From Macrococcoides canis (GTDB lineage Bacteria > Bacillota > Bacilli > Staphylococcales > Staphylococcaceae), in assembly GCF_002119805.1 (NCBI RefSeq), contig NZ_CP021059.1, positions 1,116,001 to 1,180,000 of the forward strand: 64,000 nucleotides of DNA, read 5' to 3'. A program made the position numbers and the translations under genes. The notes below the pieces were generated by a model that saw only the letters and a list, made by a program, of their open reading frames with translations, was not told the DNA's origin and ran no database searches. Positions 29,870-41,029 of this stretch are shown in pieces. Position 1 is the first letter of the stretch. The number at the start of each line of letters is the position of its first letter.

Positions 29870-31909
29870 ATGTGGAAAACGTTTTTCGGTCAATTACAAC
29901 GTATCGGTAAAGCATTGATGCTTCCGGTAGCGATTCTACCAGCCGCAGGGTTACTTTTGGGTATTGGTGCAGCATTACAGACAGAATCATTAGTAGATTT
30001 TTTTCCGTTTTTAGCCAATGATATGATTGTAAAAATTGCAGCAATGTTACAGGCTGCAGGTGGAGTAATCTTTGACAACTTGCCATTACTCTTTGCTTTG
30101 GGGGTAGCTGTCGGACTTGCAGGCGGTGATGGCGTTGCAGCGATAGCAGCTTTTGTTGGGTATTTAGTTCTAAATGTAACTATGGGTCAGATTGGTGGTA
30201 TCACTGCTGACAATGTCACTAAAAGTCCAGGATATGCTACAGTTTTAGGAATTCCAACGTTACAGACAGGTGTCTTTGGCGGTATAATTATCGGTATATT
30301 AGCGGCATGGGCTTATAATAAGTTCTATAATATTAACTTACCTCCATTCTTAGGATTCTTTGCAGGAAAAAGATTTGTACCTATTGTAACGGCATTCAGT
30401 TCATTTATTTTAGGGATTTTAATGTTCTTCATCTGGCCTGCAGTTCAAAGTGGTATGAACGGACTTTCATTATTCCTGATGGAAGAAAACAAAGCATTAG
30501 CTGTATTCTTCTTCGGAATGATTAAACGTTTATTAATTCCATTTGGTTTGCATCATATCTTCCATGCACCGTTCTGGTTTGAATTTGGTACATATACGAA
30601 TGCAGCCGGTAAAGTAGTCCATGGTGATTTAAATATCTTTATGGCTCAGATACAAGATAAAGCGCCATTGACAGCTGGAGCATTTATGCAAGGTGAATTC
30701 CCTGTTATGATGTTTGGTTTACCAGCTGCAGCTTTAGCTATTTACCATACAGCAAAGCCTGAAAAGAAGAAGTTTGTAGGGGGGTTAATGGCATCTGCTG
30801 CATTAACATCATTCTTAACAGGTATAACTGAGCCTTTAGAATTCTCATTCTTATTTGTAGCACCAATTTTATTCTTTGTTCATGCAGTGTTAGATGGATT
30901 ATCTTTCTTAATACTTTATTTAATGGACTTACATCTTGGTTATACATTCTCAGGTGGATTTATTGATTTCTTCACCTTCGGAATGTTACAAGGCAGAACG
31001 CCATGGTGGTTAGTCATTCCTGTTGGATTAGTCTATGCAGTGATTTACTATACAGTATTTAGATTCTGTATCACTAAATTTAACTTGAAAACACCGGGCC
31101 GTGAAGATGAAGAGGTTGCAGTTAAAGAAACTTCAACGAATGAACTTCCTTTCCATGTGCTTGATGCGATGGGTGGTAAAGAGAATATCAAGCATCTTGA
31201 CGCTTGTATTACAAGACTTCGAGTTGAAGTTAATGACAAGTCTAAAGTAAATGTCGGTGAATTAAAAGCATTAGGTGCAGCAGGTGTGTTAGAAGTAGGA
31301 AACAACATGCAGGCAATCTTTGGCCCTAAGTCAGATCAGATTAAACATGATATGGCTCGTATTATTTCAGGTGACATCACACGTCCAGAACAAACGACTG
31401 TTACTGAAGAGATGAACCCGGTCAAAGCAGAAGAACAGATTGAAGCTGTTCCTGCAGCAGAGGAACATATTGTATATGCGCCGATTACTGGTGAAGTGGT
31501 AGATTTATCTAAAGTTCCTGATCAAGTATTCAGTCAGAAGCTAATGGGAGATGGCGTAGCAATTATACCGTCTGTTGGTGAGGTAGTAGCACCGTTTGAT
31601 GGAGTAGTGAAGATGGACTTCCCGACGAAACATGCGATTGGACTTGAAGATGAAAATGGTCTTGAAGTATTGATACATTTTGGATTAGAAACTGTCGGAT
31701 TAAAAGGAAACGGATTTGAAATGCTAGTAGCGCCTGGTGATAAAATCACTAAAGGGCAGTCATTGTTAAAGGTAGATTTAGATTATATCAGAAGAAATGC
31801 GGACAGTGATATAACACCAATTATCTTTACTAATTTGAACAACCAGATGATTCATGATGTTAAATTTGGACAAATTCAATCTGGTGAACGTTTACTTTCA
31901 ATTAAGTAA
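29870..31909 (+). CDS. ptsG: PTS glucose transporter EIICBA
   Basis: 679 residues. IIC membrane domain first (about 1-390; [32 protein letters not shown]), then IIB with phosphorylated Cys446 ([12 protein letters not shown]), then IIA with active His603 ([14 protein letters not shown]) and the supporting His at FPTKHAIGL. Imports and phosphorylates glucose. RBS TAGGAGG. Controlled by the RAT/terminator upstream. Confidence 0.97.
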   Translation: MWKTFFGQLQRIGKALMLPVAILPAAGLLLGIGAALQTESLVDFFPFLANDMIVKIAAMLQAAGGVIFDNLPLLFALGVAVGLAGGDGVAAIAAFVGYLVLNVTMGQIGGITADNVTKSPGYATVLGIPTLQTGVFGGIIIGILAAWAYNKFYNINLPPFLGFFAGKRFVPIVTAFSSFILGILMFFIWPAVQSGMNGLSLFLMEENKALAVFFFGMIKRLLIPFGLHHIFHAPFWFEFGTYTNAAGKVVHGDLNIFMAQIQDKAPLTAGAFMQGEFPVMMFGLPAAALAIYHTAKPEKKKFVGGLMASAALTSFLTGITEPLEFSFLFVAPILFFVHAVLDGLSFLILYLMDLHLGYTFSGGFIDFFTFGMLQGRTPWWLVIPVGLVYAVIYYTVFRFCITKFNLKTPGREDEEVAVKETSTNELPFHVLDAMGGKENIKHLDACITRLRVEVNDKSKVNVGELKALGAAGVLEVGNNMQAIFGPKSDQIKHDMARIISGDITRPEQTTVTEEMNPVKAEEQIEAVPAAEEHIVYAPITGEVVDLSKVPDQVFSQKLMGDGVAIIPSVGEVVAPFDGVVKMDFPTKHAIGLEDENGLEVLIHFGLETVGLKGNGFEMLVAPGDKITKGQSLLKVDLDYIRRNADSDITPIIFTNLNNQMIHDVKFGQIQSGERLLSIK

Positions 31910-31914
31910 ATATT

Positions 31915-31953
31915 ATCAAGGAACATCTGTGATGATGTTCCTTGATTTTTTTG
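31915..31953 (+). terminator. Terminator after ptsG
   Basis: 13-bp stem atcaaggaacatc / gatgttccttgat, 6-nt loop, seven T. Confidence 0.93.
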
Positions 31954-32059
31954 TTAATATATGGTTAAATTTTTTTATATCATTATATAAATATTATAAA
32001 AATATTATGTAAACTATGATTTATATTAAAAAATAACAATTACATAAGGAGGAATGCAT

Positions 32060-33196
32060 GTGTCGGATCGCAGCTTTTTTCAGTTTTTTGGTGGCAGAAA
32101 ATTATTGTTCACATTAACTGTATTAATATTAACCGGAATATTACTATTGATATTAAATCATATATCATTTATCTTTAAACCATTTATCGTTATCTTCAAT
32201 ACAGTAATCGGACCTGTCATCCTGGCCTTCATTTTATATTATCTACTGAATCCGCTTGTCAATTTGATGGAGCGTTATCGTATTAATCGGCTATGGGGTA
32301 TCATCATTTTAATCGGTATTATTATCAGTCTTTTTGCTTTACTCATCACTTGGTTAATTCCTGTTATAGAAGTTCAGATTACTGGGTTAGTTCAGAATGC
32401 GCCTGATTATTTAAATCATCTGTTAAAAGACTTCAACCGACTGTCGAACGATTCTAAGTTTGCTCCATTTCTGCAGAATATTCAGGAGTGGGTGAATACA
32501 AATCTTAGTGATCTTCCAAAGAAGGTAGGAGAGTATCTTGGCAATTTTTCAACGCGCCTGCGCTCAGTTGTTGATACAGTTGCAAGTGTAGCTATTGTTA
32601 TCATGACTTTTCCATTTGTACTTTTCTTTTTACTTAAAGATGGTAAACAATTCAAAAATTATATTTTAACATTAACGCCACCTAAGTTCAGAAAGGATCT
32701 TCATGATATTTTAGAAAAGATGAATGTCCAGGTCGGTTCTTATATTCAGGGGCAGATGTTTGTCGCTTTCTGTATTGGTGTGCTGTTATTTATTGGTTAT
32801 ATGATTATCGGGCTTGAATATGCCTTAATTCTTGCTTGTATCGCTGCAGTAACGAGTGTGGTCCCATATTTAGGACCGATGATTGCTATCAGTCCTGCTA
32901 TTGTAATTGCGCTAGTTGATTCACCTTTCATGTTACTGAAGCTTGCAGTTGTATGGATGGCGGTGCAATTTTTAGAAGGTCACTTTATATCTCCTAATAT
33001 TATGGGAAAGACAATGCAGATTCATCCTCTGACGATTATTTTTGTCCTGCTTTGTGCAGGCAATCTTCTCGGCTTAATCGGGGTGATACTAGGTATTCCT
33101 TTGTATGCAATATTAAAGGTTTTAACTCAGTATGTATTCGATAAATTTAAGAAACGCTACAATACATATTTATCAGAAGATGGAGAAGTGTATTGA
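32060..33196 (+). CDS. AI-2E family membrane transporter (PerM/YdbI-like)
   Basis: 378 residues from GTG 32060, 7 bases after AAGGAGG; the ATG at 32054 is only 1-2 bases from the RBS and less likely. Seven or eight membrane segments; family motifs FFLLKDGKQFKNYIL, YIQGQMFVAFCIGVL, SVVPYLGPMIAISPA and the C-terminal EGHFISPNIMGKTMQIHPLTII (in pieces). Members export AI-2 or act as Na+(Li+)/H+ antiporters; role here open. Confidence 0.92.
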   Translation: MSDRSFFQFFGGRKLLFTLTVLILTGILLLILNHISFIFKPFIVIFNTVIGPVILAFILYYLLNPLVNLMERYRINRLWGIIILIGIIISLFALLITWLIPVIEVQITGLVQNAPDYLNHLLKDFNRLSNDSKFAPFLQNIQEWVNTNLSDLPKKVGEYLGNFSTRLRSVVDTVASVAIVIMTFPFVLFFLLKDGKQFKNYILTLTPPKFRKDLHDILEKMNVQVGSYIQGQMFVAFCIGVLLFIGYMIIGLEYALILACIAAVTSVVPYLGPMIAISPAIVIALVDSPFMLLKLAVVWMAVQFLEGHFISPNIMGKTMQIHPLTIIFVLLCAGNLLGLIGVILGIPLYAILKVLTQYVFDKFKKRYNTYLSEDGEVY

Positions 33197-33203
33197 TATT
33201 CAG

Positions 33204-33240
33204 ATAAGTCATCATTCTACTGGAATGATGACTTATTTTC
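33204..33240 (+). terminator. Terminator
   Basis: 14-bp stem ataagtcatcattc / gaatgatgacttat, 5-nt loop, TTTTC. Confidence 0.85.
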
Positions 33241-33326
33241 ATTTTTTTCCAAGTATATTTGGTTTTTTTCTATTTTTTCTGTAGAATATGTATGAAATTA
33301 AATTATTTATTGTGAGTAGGGATTTT

Positions 33327-35861
33327 ATGAGAATAATATTTAACAAGTATCGGAATATAATTAAGTTTATTATTATGACATTGCTGTTTATATTTGTGAT
33401 ATATCGTCTAAAAGGGGAGTTATCGACGATTGACTTCAAATCGACGATGACAGCATTTAAGCATTTAGATTCTATACAGCTTGCTCTGCTTATTTTTTCT
33501 GGTCTTATTTCAGTCAGTATTTTATCATTGTATGATTTTGTATTAGCTAAGAGACTTAATCTGGAAATTAAGTATTTGAAACTATTTAATGTCAGTTTTA
33601 TTGCAAATGCGTTAAATGCGGTTATAGGATTTGGAGGAATGATTGGAGCAGGTCTCCGTTTGCTTACTTATAGGAATTATACTGAAGATGATAAAACGCT
33701 GATTAAAGTCATTTCTATGATGCTTTTATCGATGATTTCAGGGATGAGTATATTGAGTTTAGGTATACTTTTTAATATTTTTCCGAATACCCATGCGTTT
33801 GATCACTATACGTGGTATAGAACTGGTATTTTTATCATTACGCTCTATTTACCGATATTTCTTATATACACATTTATTAAGCCTGTTAACAATGATAAAT
33901 TTCTAGGATTAATATTTACACTTGTATCTAGTATCGAATGGCTGGCCGCGAGCGGTGTATTCTATCTGATATTTAAGTTTATCCATATCGATGTGCAGTA
34001 TTCGTTAATTATAGGAATCTTCGTTATCGCTGCTTTAGCTGGATTACTTTCGATGGTTCCAGGTGGATTCGGTGCATTTGATCTGATGATCCTTATTGGA
34101 TTTAAAAGTATAGGTATCAGCGAAGAAAAGATATTGCTTGCACTCGTCATATACCGTGCTGTCTATTATTTCGTTCCATTTCTTGTCGCTATGGTTTTAT
34201 CTACCTTTGAATTTAAAGGGCTTGCAAAAAAACAATTTGGAGAACGCTTTGAAGATAACAAATATTTTGCACCTGCAATTGAGACAAGCTCATTATTTTT
34301 AAATCTGTTAAGAGATGTTTTAGTATACTTACCAGCAATTGCTTTAGGGATATTATCTTTTATTACTGGGTTTGTATTTCTGATGACAAACAGTATATTG
34401 ATAAATGATGCTATCTTTGATGTTCAGCACAATACATATACCTTTTTATCTTCTTTATTCACGCTTGCTTGCTTACTGCTGATGATTAATGCAAAAGGTG
34501 TGATGCATGATACGAGACGTGCTCATATTATCAGTATCATTGCTGCTACAGTCATATTGATCATTCTTTTCTTAACATTTGGAAACTGGCTTGTATACAT
34601 CTGGATTGCAGTACTTATTTTGCTACTGTTTATTGGAAATATGAATATTAAGATGATTAAACGACCGATTACGCTAATGAGAGCAGGTTTAACGCTATTA
34701 TTTTCTGTCACTATTCTTTCGCTCAATAGCTGGCTCATCAGAATTCAGCTAAGTGAACTGTTAGCACAGGATAGTATCGATTTTGACGGCAATTTAATGA
34801 GAAATTACTTTCTGTTCTTTATCGTTGCAACAATATTACTTGTCGGTTTAATTTCTTATTTCTTCAATAAGAAATATATTGCTAATATCGCAATGGAGGT
34901 TTCTGAAGAACAGCGTGCACAAATTATTGATAACTACGGAGGTAACTTTGTCAGTCATCTTCATTATTCTACCGATAAATCATATTTTATTAATCAGGAT
35001 GAAGATGCTTTCATTATGTTTCAGACACATTATGATACGATTTTTGTGCTCGGCGATCCAATCGGTAATAAGCAATCATTCAGGGATTTATTATATGATT
35101 TCTACAGTCAGGCTAGCTATTACGGGTATGAAATCATCTTCTATCAGGTGAAACCGGATTATCTGCCTTTATATCATGATTTCGGAAATATTTTCTTCAA
35201 ATTAGGGGAAGAAGCAGTGATACCTCTTAAAGATTTTACTATTAGTGGTAAGAAGAAACGTGCATTTCGTGCAACAGTAAATAAATTTGAATCACAAGGG
35301 TATTTTTATGAAATCGTGCATCCACCATTCAGTTCAGATTTTGTAAATCGATTACAATCTGTATCTGATGAATGGTTAGACGGCAGGTCTGAGATGAACT
35401 TTTCAGTCGGAAGCTTCAATGAGTATTATCTCAATAAGGCTCCTGTAGGCGTCATTAGAAACGAAGAAGATATCATTGGATTTGTCTCGTTTATGCCGAC
35501 AAACTATGATCACTCTATTTCAGTTGATATGATTCGCTGGAAAGAGAATGAGTTTCAGATGATGGACGGACTCTATTTAAATACGATGTTATCCGTTAAA
35601 GAACAATACGATAACTTTAATATGGGGATGGCACCGCTATCAAACGTCGGCAGCCATAAATATGCATTTTATAGAGAGCGATTTGCAGGAAGGATATTTG
35701 AAACGATTTCTCATATTTATAGTTTCAAAGGACTACGTAACTATAAAGAAAAATTTAATCCGAACTGGCAGCCACGCTACCTCGTCTATAAGAAGGGGAA
35801 TAGCCTATTGACGTCTATGGTAAGAGTTAGTTATCTCATTAATAAAAAGACAAGAAATTAA
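33327..35861 (+). CDS. mprF: Phosphatidylglycerol lysyltransferase MprF
   Basis: 844 residues from ATG 33327 (AGTAGGG in front; an ATG 13 codons earlier has no RBS). N-terminal flippase domain with about 14 membrane segments ([16 protein letters not shown] near residue 90), C-terminal cytosolic aminoacyl-PG synthase domain ([50 protein letters not shown]). Adds Lys from Lys-tRNA to phosphatidylglycerol and flips it outward, lowering surface charge against cationic peptides. Its stop overlaps the convergent msrA stop by 4 bases. Confidence 0.97.
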   Translation: MRIIFNKYRNIIKFIIMTLLFIFVIYRLKGELSTIDFKSTMTAFKHLDSIQLALLIFSGLISVSILSLYDFVLAKRLNLEIKYLKLFNVSFIANALNAVIGFGGMIGAGLRLLTYRNYTEDDKTLIKVISMMLLSMISGMSILSLGILFNIFPNTHAFDHYTWYRTGIFIITLYLPIFLIYTFIKPVNNDKFLGLIFTLVSSIEWLAASGVFYLIFKFIHIDVQYSLIIGIFVIAALAGLLSMVPGGFGAFDLMILIGFKSIGISEEKILLALVIYRAVYYFVPFLVAMVLSTFEFKGLAKKQFGERFEDNKYFAPAIETSSLFLNLLRDVLVYLPAIALGILSFITGFVFLMTNSILINDAIFDVQHNTYTFLSSLFTLACLLLMINAKGVMHDTRRAHIISIIAATVILIILFLTFGNWLVYIWIAVLILLLFIGNMNIKMIKRPITLMRAGLTLLFSVTILSLNSWLIRIQLSELLAQDSIDFDGNLMRNYFLFFIVATILLVGLISYFFNKKYIANIAMEVSEEQRAQIIDNYGGNFVSHLHYSTDKSYFINQDEDAFIMFQTHYDTIFVLGDPIGNKQSFRDLLYDFYSQASYYGYEIIFYQVKPDYLPLYHDFGNIFFKLGEEAVIPLKDFTISGKKKRAFRATVNKFESQGYFYEIVHPPFSSDFVNRLQSVSDEWLDGRSEMNFSVGSFNEYYLNKAPVGVIRNEEDIIGFVSFMPTNYDHSISVDMIRWKENEFQMMDGLYLNTMLSVKEQYDNFNMGMAPLSNVGSHKYAFYRERFAGRIFETISHIYSFKGLRNYKEKFNPNWQPRYLVYKKGNSLLTSMVRVSYLINKKTRN

Positions 35862-36361
35862 TTTTTCTTGTCTTTTATCTTTTGTCTCGTTTCTTGTTCT
35901 CTCTTATAACGTTCAGGATCCTTCTTGTAGAAGTCCTGATGATATTCCTCTGCTTTATAGAAGATCTTTGCCTCTCTTAATTCTGTGACAATCGGTCTAT
36001 CGAAATCGGGCTGAATTTTCCTGATATAGTTTTCAGCAATCTCTTTTTGACTTTCATCTGTATAAAAGATTGCCGTACGATACTGACTCCCTCTATCCTG
36101 GTATTGTCCTTCATTATCAGTCGGATCAATGATTTTAAAGAATATTTCAAGAATTTGTAAAGTAGGGAAGACTTGATCATCATATTGTATTTCTACGACC
36201 TCAAGATGTCCAGATTCACCGGTCTTTACTTGTTCGTACGTTGGGTTTTCAATATGTCCACCCATATAGCCACTAATGACTGCTGAAACGCCATCGTATG
36301 TATCAAAAGGTTTAACCATGCACCAGAAACAGCCACCTGCTAAGTATATTTTCTTTTTCAT
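35858..36361 (-). CDS. msrA: Peptide methionine-(S)-sulfoxide reductase MsrA
   Basis: 167 residues. Catalytic motif GGCFWCM (Cys11, Cys14), then [26 protein letters not shown] and [13 protein letters not shown]. No Cys near the C-terminus, so resolution must use Cys14 or an external thiol. Repairs oxidised methionine. RBS AAGGAGG. Divergent to the LCP gene, convergent with mprF. Overlapping stop codons leave no room for a dedicated terminator. Confidence 0.96.
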   Translation of the reverse strand: MKKKIYLAGGCFWCMVKPFDTYDGVSAVISGYMGGHIENPTYEQVKTGESGHLEVVEIQYDDQVFPTLQILEIFFKIIDPTDNEGQYQDRGSQYRTAIFYTDESQKEIAENYIRKIQPDFDRPIVTELREAKIFYKAEEYHQDFYKKDPERYKREQETRQKIKDKKN

Positions 36362-36483
36362 ATATTTCTACCTCCTTTTTGTTATTTTACTTTATTATTT
36401 GGAAAAATAAACCGATATATGCTTGCAATAATGATAATTTTTTTATAAGTTTATTATATTGTGATATAGAAAGCAGGGTATAT

Positions 36484-37425
36484 ATGAGCGAAAGATCAGT
36501 GCCAAGAAGACGTAAAAGAAAAGTGAGACTAAAAAAACTGCCGTTCGTAATTTTAGGATTAATATTATTACTTATATTATCGGTAATCTATATTAAATCG
36601 AGTTATAAAAGTGGTCTAGAACTTGCAGAAAAACATGGACAAAAACATGTGAATTATGAGTTTAACGGTATGTCCAATAAAGATGGCAAATCGAATATTT
36701 TGATATTAGGGCAGGACCGAATGGTAGAAGGATCTGCACGTACAGATTCTATTATGGTTGCTCAGTACGATTATTTAAATAAGAAGGTCAAAATTATTTC
36801 TGTGATGCGTGATATATACGCTGAAATACCAGGATACAGAAACTATAAAATTAATACAGCTTACACGTTAGGTGGACCAGAATTACTGCGCAAGACGTTA
36901 GAGAAAAATTTAGGTATTCCTATTGAGCACTATGCTATTATTGATTTCAAAGGATTCGAAGCAATGGTTGATGAAATCTCGCCTTCAGGGGTGTCGATGA
37001 ACGTGGAAAAGGATATGTCTGAAAAAATTGGAGTATCTCTAAAAAAAGGCCAGCAAAATCTTAATGGTAAGGAATTATTAGGGTATGCCCGTTTTAGACA
37101 TGATGAAGAAGGGGACTTTGGACGTGTAAGACGACAGCAGCAAGTAATTTCCGCTTTAAAACAGGAGATGGTCAGTCTGCCTGTACTCTTTAAAACGCCG
37201 AAATTAGCAGGGATTGCAAGAGGTTATGTTAATACCGATCTTAAAGATGGGGAAATATTCCGAATGGGAACAAGCTTTGTTATTCGCGGAGACAAGAAGC
37301 AAAGTACTTTAACGGTGCCGATTAAGGGGAGCTACCAGCAGGCAAGTTATCCTGAAGCAGGAGCTGTACTTGAAATCGATAAAGAAATGAATAAAAAAGC
37401 GATACAGAAGTTCTTAAACGAATAA
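36484..37425 (+). CDS. msrR: LytR-CpsA-Psr (LCP) family wall-polymer transferase
   Basis: 313 residues from ATG 36484. Short basic N-terminus ([11 protein letters not shown]), one membrane anchor (about 20-38), then the extracellular LCP domain: [62 protein letters not shown] with the pyrophosphate-binding Arg and Asp residues. Attaches teichoic acid or similar polymers to peptidoglycan. Neighbourhood with msrA matches S. aureus msrR, the basis of the symbol. RBS AGCAGGG is modest. Confidence 0.9.
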   Translation: MSERSVPRRRKRKVRLKKLPFVILGLILLLILSVIYIKSSYKSGLELAEKHGQKHVNYEFNGMSNKDGKSNILILGQDRMVEGSARTDSIMVAQYDYLNKKVKIISVMRDIYAEIPGYRNYKINTAYTLGGPELLRKTLEKNLGIPIEHYAIIDFKGFEAMVDEISPSGVSMNVEKDMSEKIGVSLKKGQQNLNGKELLGYARFRHDEEGDFGRVRRQQQVISALKQEMVSLPVLFKTPKLAGIARGYVNTDLKDGEIFRMGTSFVIRGDKKQSTLTVPIKGSYQQASYPEAGAVLEIDKEMNKKAIQKFLNE

Positions 37426-37458
37426 AACAGGAGAAGCGATTGCTTCTCCTGTTTTATT
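37424..37458. terminator. Bidirectional terminator
   Basis: Perfect 14-bp stem aaaacaggagaagc / gcttctcctgtttt, 4-nt loop. Confidence 0.93.
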
Positions 37459-37462
37459 GTTC

Positions 37463-37651
37463 TTACTGTTCTTCTGATAATAATTGACCTGCTACTGCAT
37501 AACGCTCTTTTTTAAGTTCTTCGATAAATACATGAACTTTCTCTTTCGGCGCTCCAGAGTTACGGCTTACAACTTCCGTTACTTCTTCAACGATTTTCTT
37601 TAACTGTTCTTCAGAACGACCTTCAACTAATTCTACTGTTACGAATGGCAT
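37463..37651 (-). CDS. 4-oxalocrotonate tautomerase family protein
   Basis: 62 residues from the ATG at 37651. This start is required because Pro1 ([17 protein letters not shown]) becomes the N-terminal catalytic base after Met removal; the ATG two codons upstream is too close to the RBS AAAGGAG. Arg11 (EGR) is also conserved. Keto-enol tautomerase of unknown physiological substrate, common as a free-standing gene in staphylococci. Confidence 0.95.
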   Translation of the reverse strand: MPFVTVELVEGRSEEQLKKIVEEVTEVVSRNSGAPKEKVHVFIEELKKERYAVAGQLLSEEQ

Positions 37652-37699
37652 AAACATTCTCCTTTACATCTAATATTTATTACTCAAAGCTATTATATA

Positions 37700-38704
37700 C
37701 TATTCATAAATATTACGGTTAACAGATGATCCGTTACCACTTACCCAGTCATCCATACCATCATCTTCCATGATTTCGATGTTGACATCTGTAACGTGTG
37801 GCTGTTTCATTAAGTCATTAGTAATCGTCTTTTTAATTTCTGTAAGCTGACGTAAGTTGAATTCATGGTTAATAACTTCAACCAATGCTTCTACGTGCTT
37901 ATCTTCGCCTTCTTTCATTACAACAAGACGTTTGATATCTGAAACTTCTGGGTGCTCTAATATAACTTTAGAAGCATGAACTTCCATCTCTTCATCCGCG
38001 CGACCAATCGCTCCAGCTGCGTTCTCCATAAAGACTTTAAATACAACGTAGAACATTGCTAAACCGATGATAACAGAGACGATACCTTCAATTTGGCTCC
38101 ATCCTGTAAATCTGGCAATAATAATAGCGATTAATGCGATGAATCCTCCACCAGTTGCTACAGTATCTTCCATGAATACTAATTTCGTCGCAGGTTTCGC
38201 GCGTCCAATATTAGCATAACTCGTAGTAAAAGGATGAATTCCACCTGTAGGCTTGTGAACTTCCTCAAGTACCTCTTGACCTGCTTTATATAATACAGAA
38301 CCTTCTAATACGACACCGATTAATAATACCCCAACAGCAATTAAAAATTGATTTAATGACTGTGCTTGATGAGTAGGGTGCATGATATGATGTACCCCTT
38401 CTAACACTGTTTCATAAGCTAAAATTGCGACGATGATTACCGCAAATAAACAAACGATGTTTACAAGTCGACCATATCCAAATGGGAATTTTTCATTTGG
38501 TGCTTTCTTAGAAACAGCAGATCCGACCCAAACAAAGAGCTGGTTTGCAGCATCCCCATAAGAGTGCATCATCTCTGCAAACATTGCAACGTTACCTGTG
38601 AAAATATAGGCTACTAGCTTTAAAGTACCTAAAATAAAGTTAACGATTGCTGCAATTAAAGAAGATTTACTCCCTTTTTTGAGTAACGTAAATAATCCTG
38701 ACAT
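37700..38704 (-). CDS. Cation diffusion facilitator (CDF) transporter
   Basis: 334 residues, six membrane segments (GSKSSLIAAIVNFILGTLKL; FTGNVAMFAEMMHSYGDAANQ with HxxxD-type ligands; PNEKFPFGYGRL) and a C-terminal cytosolic dimerisation domain (VKKHVEAL-like strand EDKHVEALVEVINHEF). Exports Zn2+, Mn2+ or Fe2+; the HSYGD metal site suggests the SLC30A9-like branch and the metal is not certain. RBS TAGGAG. Single gene. Confidence 0.92.
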   Translation of the reverse strand: MSGLFTLLKKGSKSSLIAAIVNFILGTLKLVAYIFTGNVAMFAEMMHSYGDAANQLFVWVGSAVSKKAPNEKFPFGYGRLVNIVCLFAVIIVAILAYETVLEGVHHIMHPTHQAQSLNQFLIAVGVLLIGVVLEGSVLYKAGQEVLEEVHKPTGGIHPFTTSYANIGRAKPATKLVFMEDTVATGGGFIALIAIIIARFTGWSQIEGIVSVIIGLAMFYVVFKVFMENAAGAIGRADEEMEVHASKVILEHPEVSDIKRLVVMKEGEDKHVEALVEVINHEFNLRQLTEIKKTITNDLMKQPHVTDVNIEIMEDDGMDDWVSGNGSSVNRNIYE

Positions 38705-38841
38705 AGAATTCTCCTAACATATTAAATTTTCTATTTACTTTACCTATTATATGTGAAAATAAACATAATAAAAAGGATAGGGTTTATATTTATGTTAATA
38801 TAATTATATATTATTTTGAATTATAATCAGGAGATTCAATA

Positions 38842-39312
38842 ATGAGAGTTAGGCTGAGAGAATTTAATAATATCGATGATTTAAAATATGGTGCGAAATG
38901 GTATCAGAATCCTAGAGTACTTCTAGGATCTGAAGGAAAACATATTAAATGTTATGATATAGAAACTGTTAAACGTATGTATAAAAATTTGAGAGTAATA
39001 GGTGATGTTTATATAATTGAATATTTTTTTGATGAAGTTTGGATAGCAGTAGGTGACATAACTTTATCACAGAATATACTGCCAATTGTAATAGGTGATG
39101 ATAGATTTGTAGGGCAAGGTATTGGTAAAAGAGCATTAAAACTTTTGATTGAAATTGCTCGTTTTAAACAATATGAAAAACTTATTGTTTCAAAAGTATT
39201 TGCATATAATATTAATTCTCAGAAACTCTATGAATCTCTCGGTTTTATTAAAAAAGAACAATATACTGATACTCATGGAGTATTATGTTTTTCATATGAA
39301 TTAATATTATAA
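38842..39312 (+). CDS. GNAT N-acetyltransferase
   Basis: 156 residues; GNAT fold with acetyl-CoA loop VGQGIGKRALKLLIE and the late YESLGFIKKEQY strand. Very AT-rich, marking the beginning of the accessory stretch. RBS CAGGAG. Substrate unknown; no neighbour in operon. Confidence 0.85.
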   Translation: MRVRLREFNNIDDLKYGAKWYQNPRVLLGSEGKHIKCYDIETVKRMYKNLRVIGDVYIIEYFFDEVWIAVGDITLSQNILPIVIGDDRFVGQGIGKRALKLLIEIARFKQYEKLIVSKVFAYNINSQKLYESLGFIKKEQYTDTHGVLCFSYELIL

Positions 39313-39418
39313 GAAGGAATATTTATATTCATATCGATAAATTTAATAAATAAGATAATGATTTATATTATAATCGAACTATGCAACAATAGTGATAACT
39401 TATTTCAGGAGGGTTACT

Positions 39419-39805
39419 ATGTTTAAAGAATTATTAACATCTATCGGTATTGGAGATTCAAAAATCGATACAAAGCTGGAGAAAACATCATTCAGATTAG
39501 ACGAAGATATTAATGGTGTGGTGGATGTTCATGAATTAGATGGACTTGAGATTGATCATATAGAATTATCATTAATAGAACGTAAGAAAAATAGTGATGA
39601 AATGAGTCAATTTGAATATTTAGATGAGAAATTAGCATCGTTTACAATCGAAAACAGAGGATCAGAAACAATTCCATTCACATTTCCAGCAATCCATAAC
39701 GTAGAAGATGTGGGTCATACATTCGTGATAATAACACATGTATTTGTCAGCAGCTCTGTTGATTATTATGATGAAGATGAAGTTTATTTTGAAAGTGTTC
39801 GTTAA
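39419..39805 (+). CDS. Spo0M-like arrestin-fold protein (half-length)
   Basis: 128 residues from ATG 39419 (RBS AGGAGGG 7 bases before). MFKELLTSIGIGDSKIDTKLEK, then beta-strand-rich sequence ending VGHTFVIITHVFVSSSVDYYDEDEVYF, matches the N-terminal arrestin-like half of Spo0M, which is about twice as long in bacilli. The organism group does not sporulate, so the role must be different. Ends cleanly at a stop followed by a terminator. Confidence 0.82.
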   Translation: MFKELLTSIGIGDSKIDTKLEKTSFRLDEDINGVVDVHELDGLEIDHIELSLIERKKNSDEMSQFEYLDEKLASFTIENRGSETIPFTFPAIHNVEDVGHTFVIITHVFVSSSVDYYDEDEVYFESVR

Positions 39806-39830
39806 ATTTAGTAAATAAAAGAGATGCACA

Positions 39831-39886
39831 TTATATAAAATAAAACTTCGGTTCATTAACCGAAGTTTTATTTTATATAATTTTTT
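39831..39886. terminator. 23-bp stem bidirectional terminator
   Basis: ttatataaaataaaacttcggtt paired perfectly with its complement at 39858-39880, CATT loop, then TTTTTT. It overlaps the stop codon of the convergent DUF402 gene. Confidence 0.95.
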
Positions 39887-40383
39887 AAATTTTCAATATT
39901 TCTTAATAGAAAACCGTCAAAAGGGAACACGTTATTACGATATAAAGATTCTAGGTTTTCTTTTAGGTGATTTACCTTTGTTATTAAGCTATCTGGATAT
40001 TGATATTTTATTTTGTTAATTTCAAATTCGTCTTCATCTACAAAATAATATTTTCCTTCTTTATCGATGATCATATCAATATCTAAATCTACAATATTTA
40101 TATTATTCTCTTTTAATATAGGCAAAGAACATATATTACAGTAGTATTCAATATCTCCATCACGATAAATATCTGTATTTATCGTGAAGCCGTCACTTTT
40201 TGATATGAACTCAAGTGAAGCATTATCATAAACAAATGTTTGACCACGTGTATGATGAATAAGCTTTCTGGGTGGCAGAGACTTAAGAAGAATGTATGTT
40301 TCACTCTCTTCTATAAGTTCTGATTTCCATGAATAGTGAATAGAATTGTCGTATTTATATGTATTAACATTGTATTCTTTCAT
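39868..40383 (-). CDS. DUF402 family protein
   Basis: 171 residues from the ATG at 40383, 5 bases after GGAGGTG (a GTG two codons upstream overlaps the RBS). Motifs SLPPRKLIHHTRGQTFVYDN, YCNICSLPILKE, and IVDLDIDMIIDKEGKYYFVDEDEFE agree with DUF402/FomD-like metal-dependent nucleoside-diphosphate hydrolases: a core of beta strands with acidic metal ligands. Activity is inferred from the family; substrate open. Confidence 0.82.
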   Translation of the reverse strand: MKEYNVNTYKYDNSIHYSWKSELIEESETYILLKSLPPRKLIHHTRGQTFVYDNASLEFISKSDGFTINTDIYRDGDIEYYCNICSLPILKENNINIVDLDIDMIIDKEGKYYFVDEDEFEINKIKYQYPDSLITKVNHLKENLESLYRNNVFPFDGFLLRNIENLKNYIK

Positions 40384-40475
40384 TAACACCTCCGTTGTAA
40401 ATATATTGATTTAATTATATGATATATTAATCAGAAAATTCTTTAAATAAAATTATATTATTAGAGGAGTAATTT

Positions 40476-40934
40476 ATGGACATCACATTTACACACGATA
40501 ATATGCGTTTCAAATATAGAGCTTCAGCGCTAATTATAGAAAATGATCATATATTATTACAGAACTTCAATGATTACTGGACACCGCCAGGCGGTAAAGT
40601 TCAAATGCTGGAAGATTCTAGAACAGCATTGAAAAGAGAGATATTTGAAGAACTTTCTACTGACATAGAGATTGAACAAAGTGCTATTTTCATTGAACAA
40701 ACATATCATTCACAAGAAAAGTCATTCCATGAACTTGGTGTTTATTATTTTTGTCATTCTAAATCATTATGGGGTAGAGGAATGTCTATAGTCGGAAATG
40801 AAAATGGAGAAGATATGGAGTATCGATGGTTCCCAATAAATGAAATCGATAAGATTAATATTCAACCGGCAATATTAAAAGACAAGCTGTTAGATGAGAA
40901 TAAAGTTTTTGAACATATTATTAATCATGAATAG
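40476..40934 (+). CDS. Nudix hydrolase
   Basis: 152 residues with an intact Nudix box: Gly40, Glu46, Arg54-Glu55, Glu58-Glu59 (GGKVQMLEDSRTALKREI). Hydrolyses nucleoside diphosphates linked to another moiety; substrate unknown. RBS AGAGGAG. Nine bases after its stop comes an unused GAGGAGG sequence, described under findings. Confidence 0.9.
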   Translation: MDITFTHDNMRFKYRASALIIENDHILLQNFNDYWTPPGGKVQMLEDSRTALKREIFEELSTDIEIEQSAIFIEQTYHSQEKSFHELGVYYFCHSKSLWGRGMSIVGNENGEDMEYRWFPINEIDKINIQPAILKDKLLDENKVFEHIINHE

Positions 40935-40966
40935 GAATAAGCGAGGAGGAATTTAGATATATTTAT

Positions 40967-40995
40967 TTGGACAATCCCAGATCTAATGTTATAAT
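40967..40995 (+). promoter_or_regulatory. Promoter of the first YefM/YoeB module
   Basis: -35 TTGGAC (40967-40972), 17-bp spacer, -10 TATAAT (40990-40995). Confidence 0.8.
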
Positions 40996-41014
40996 GTACA
41001 CGATAATGTACGTT
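40991..41014 (+). promoter_or_regulatory. YefM-type operator
   Basis: ATAATGTACACG and ATAATGTACGTT in tandem with a 12-bp period, carrying TGTACA and TGTACG. TGTACA is the known core of YefM-YoeB operators; the site overlaps the -10 and start point. Confidence 0.72.
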
Positions 41015-41029
41015 ATGGGAGGGTCATTT

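Noticed and set aside
34879-35151. Second-frame ORF inside mprF
   Set aside because: Shadow of the MprF synthase domain; no RBS and no recognisable protein.
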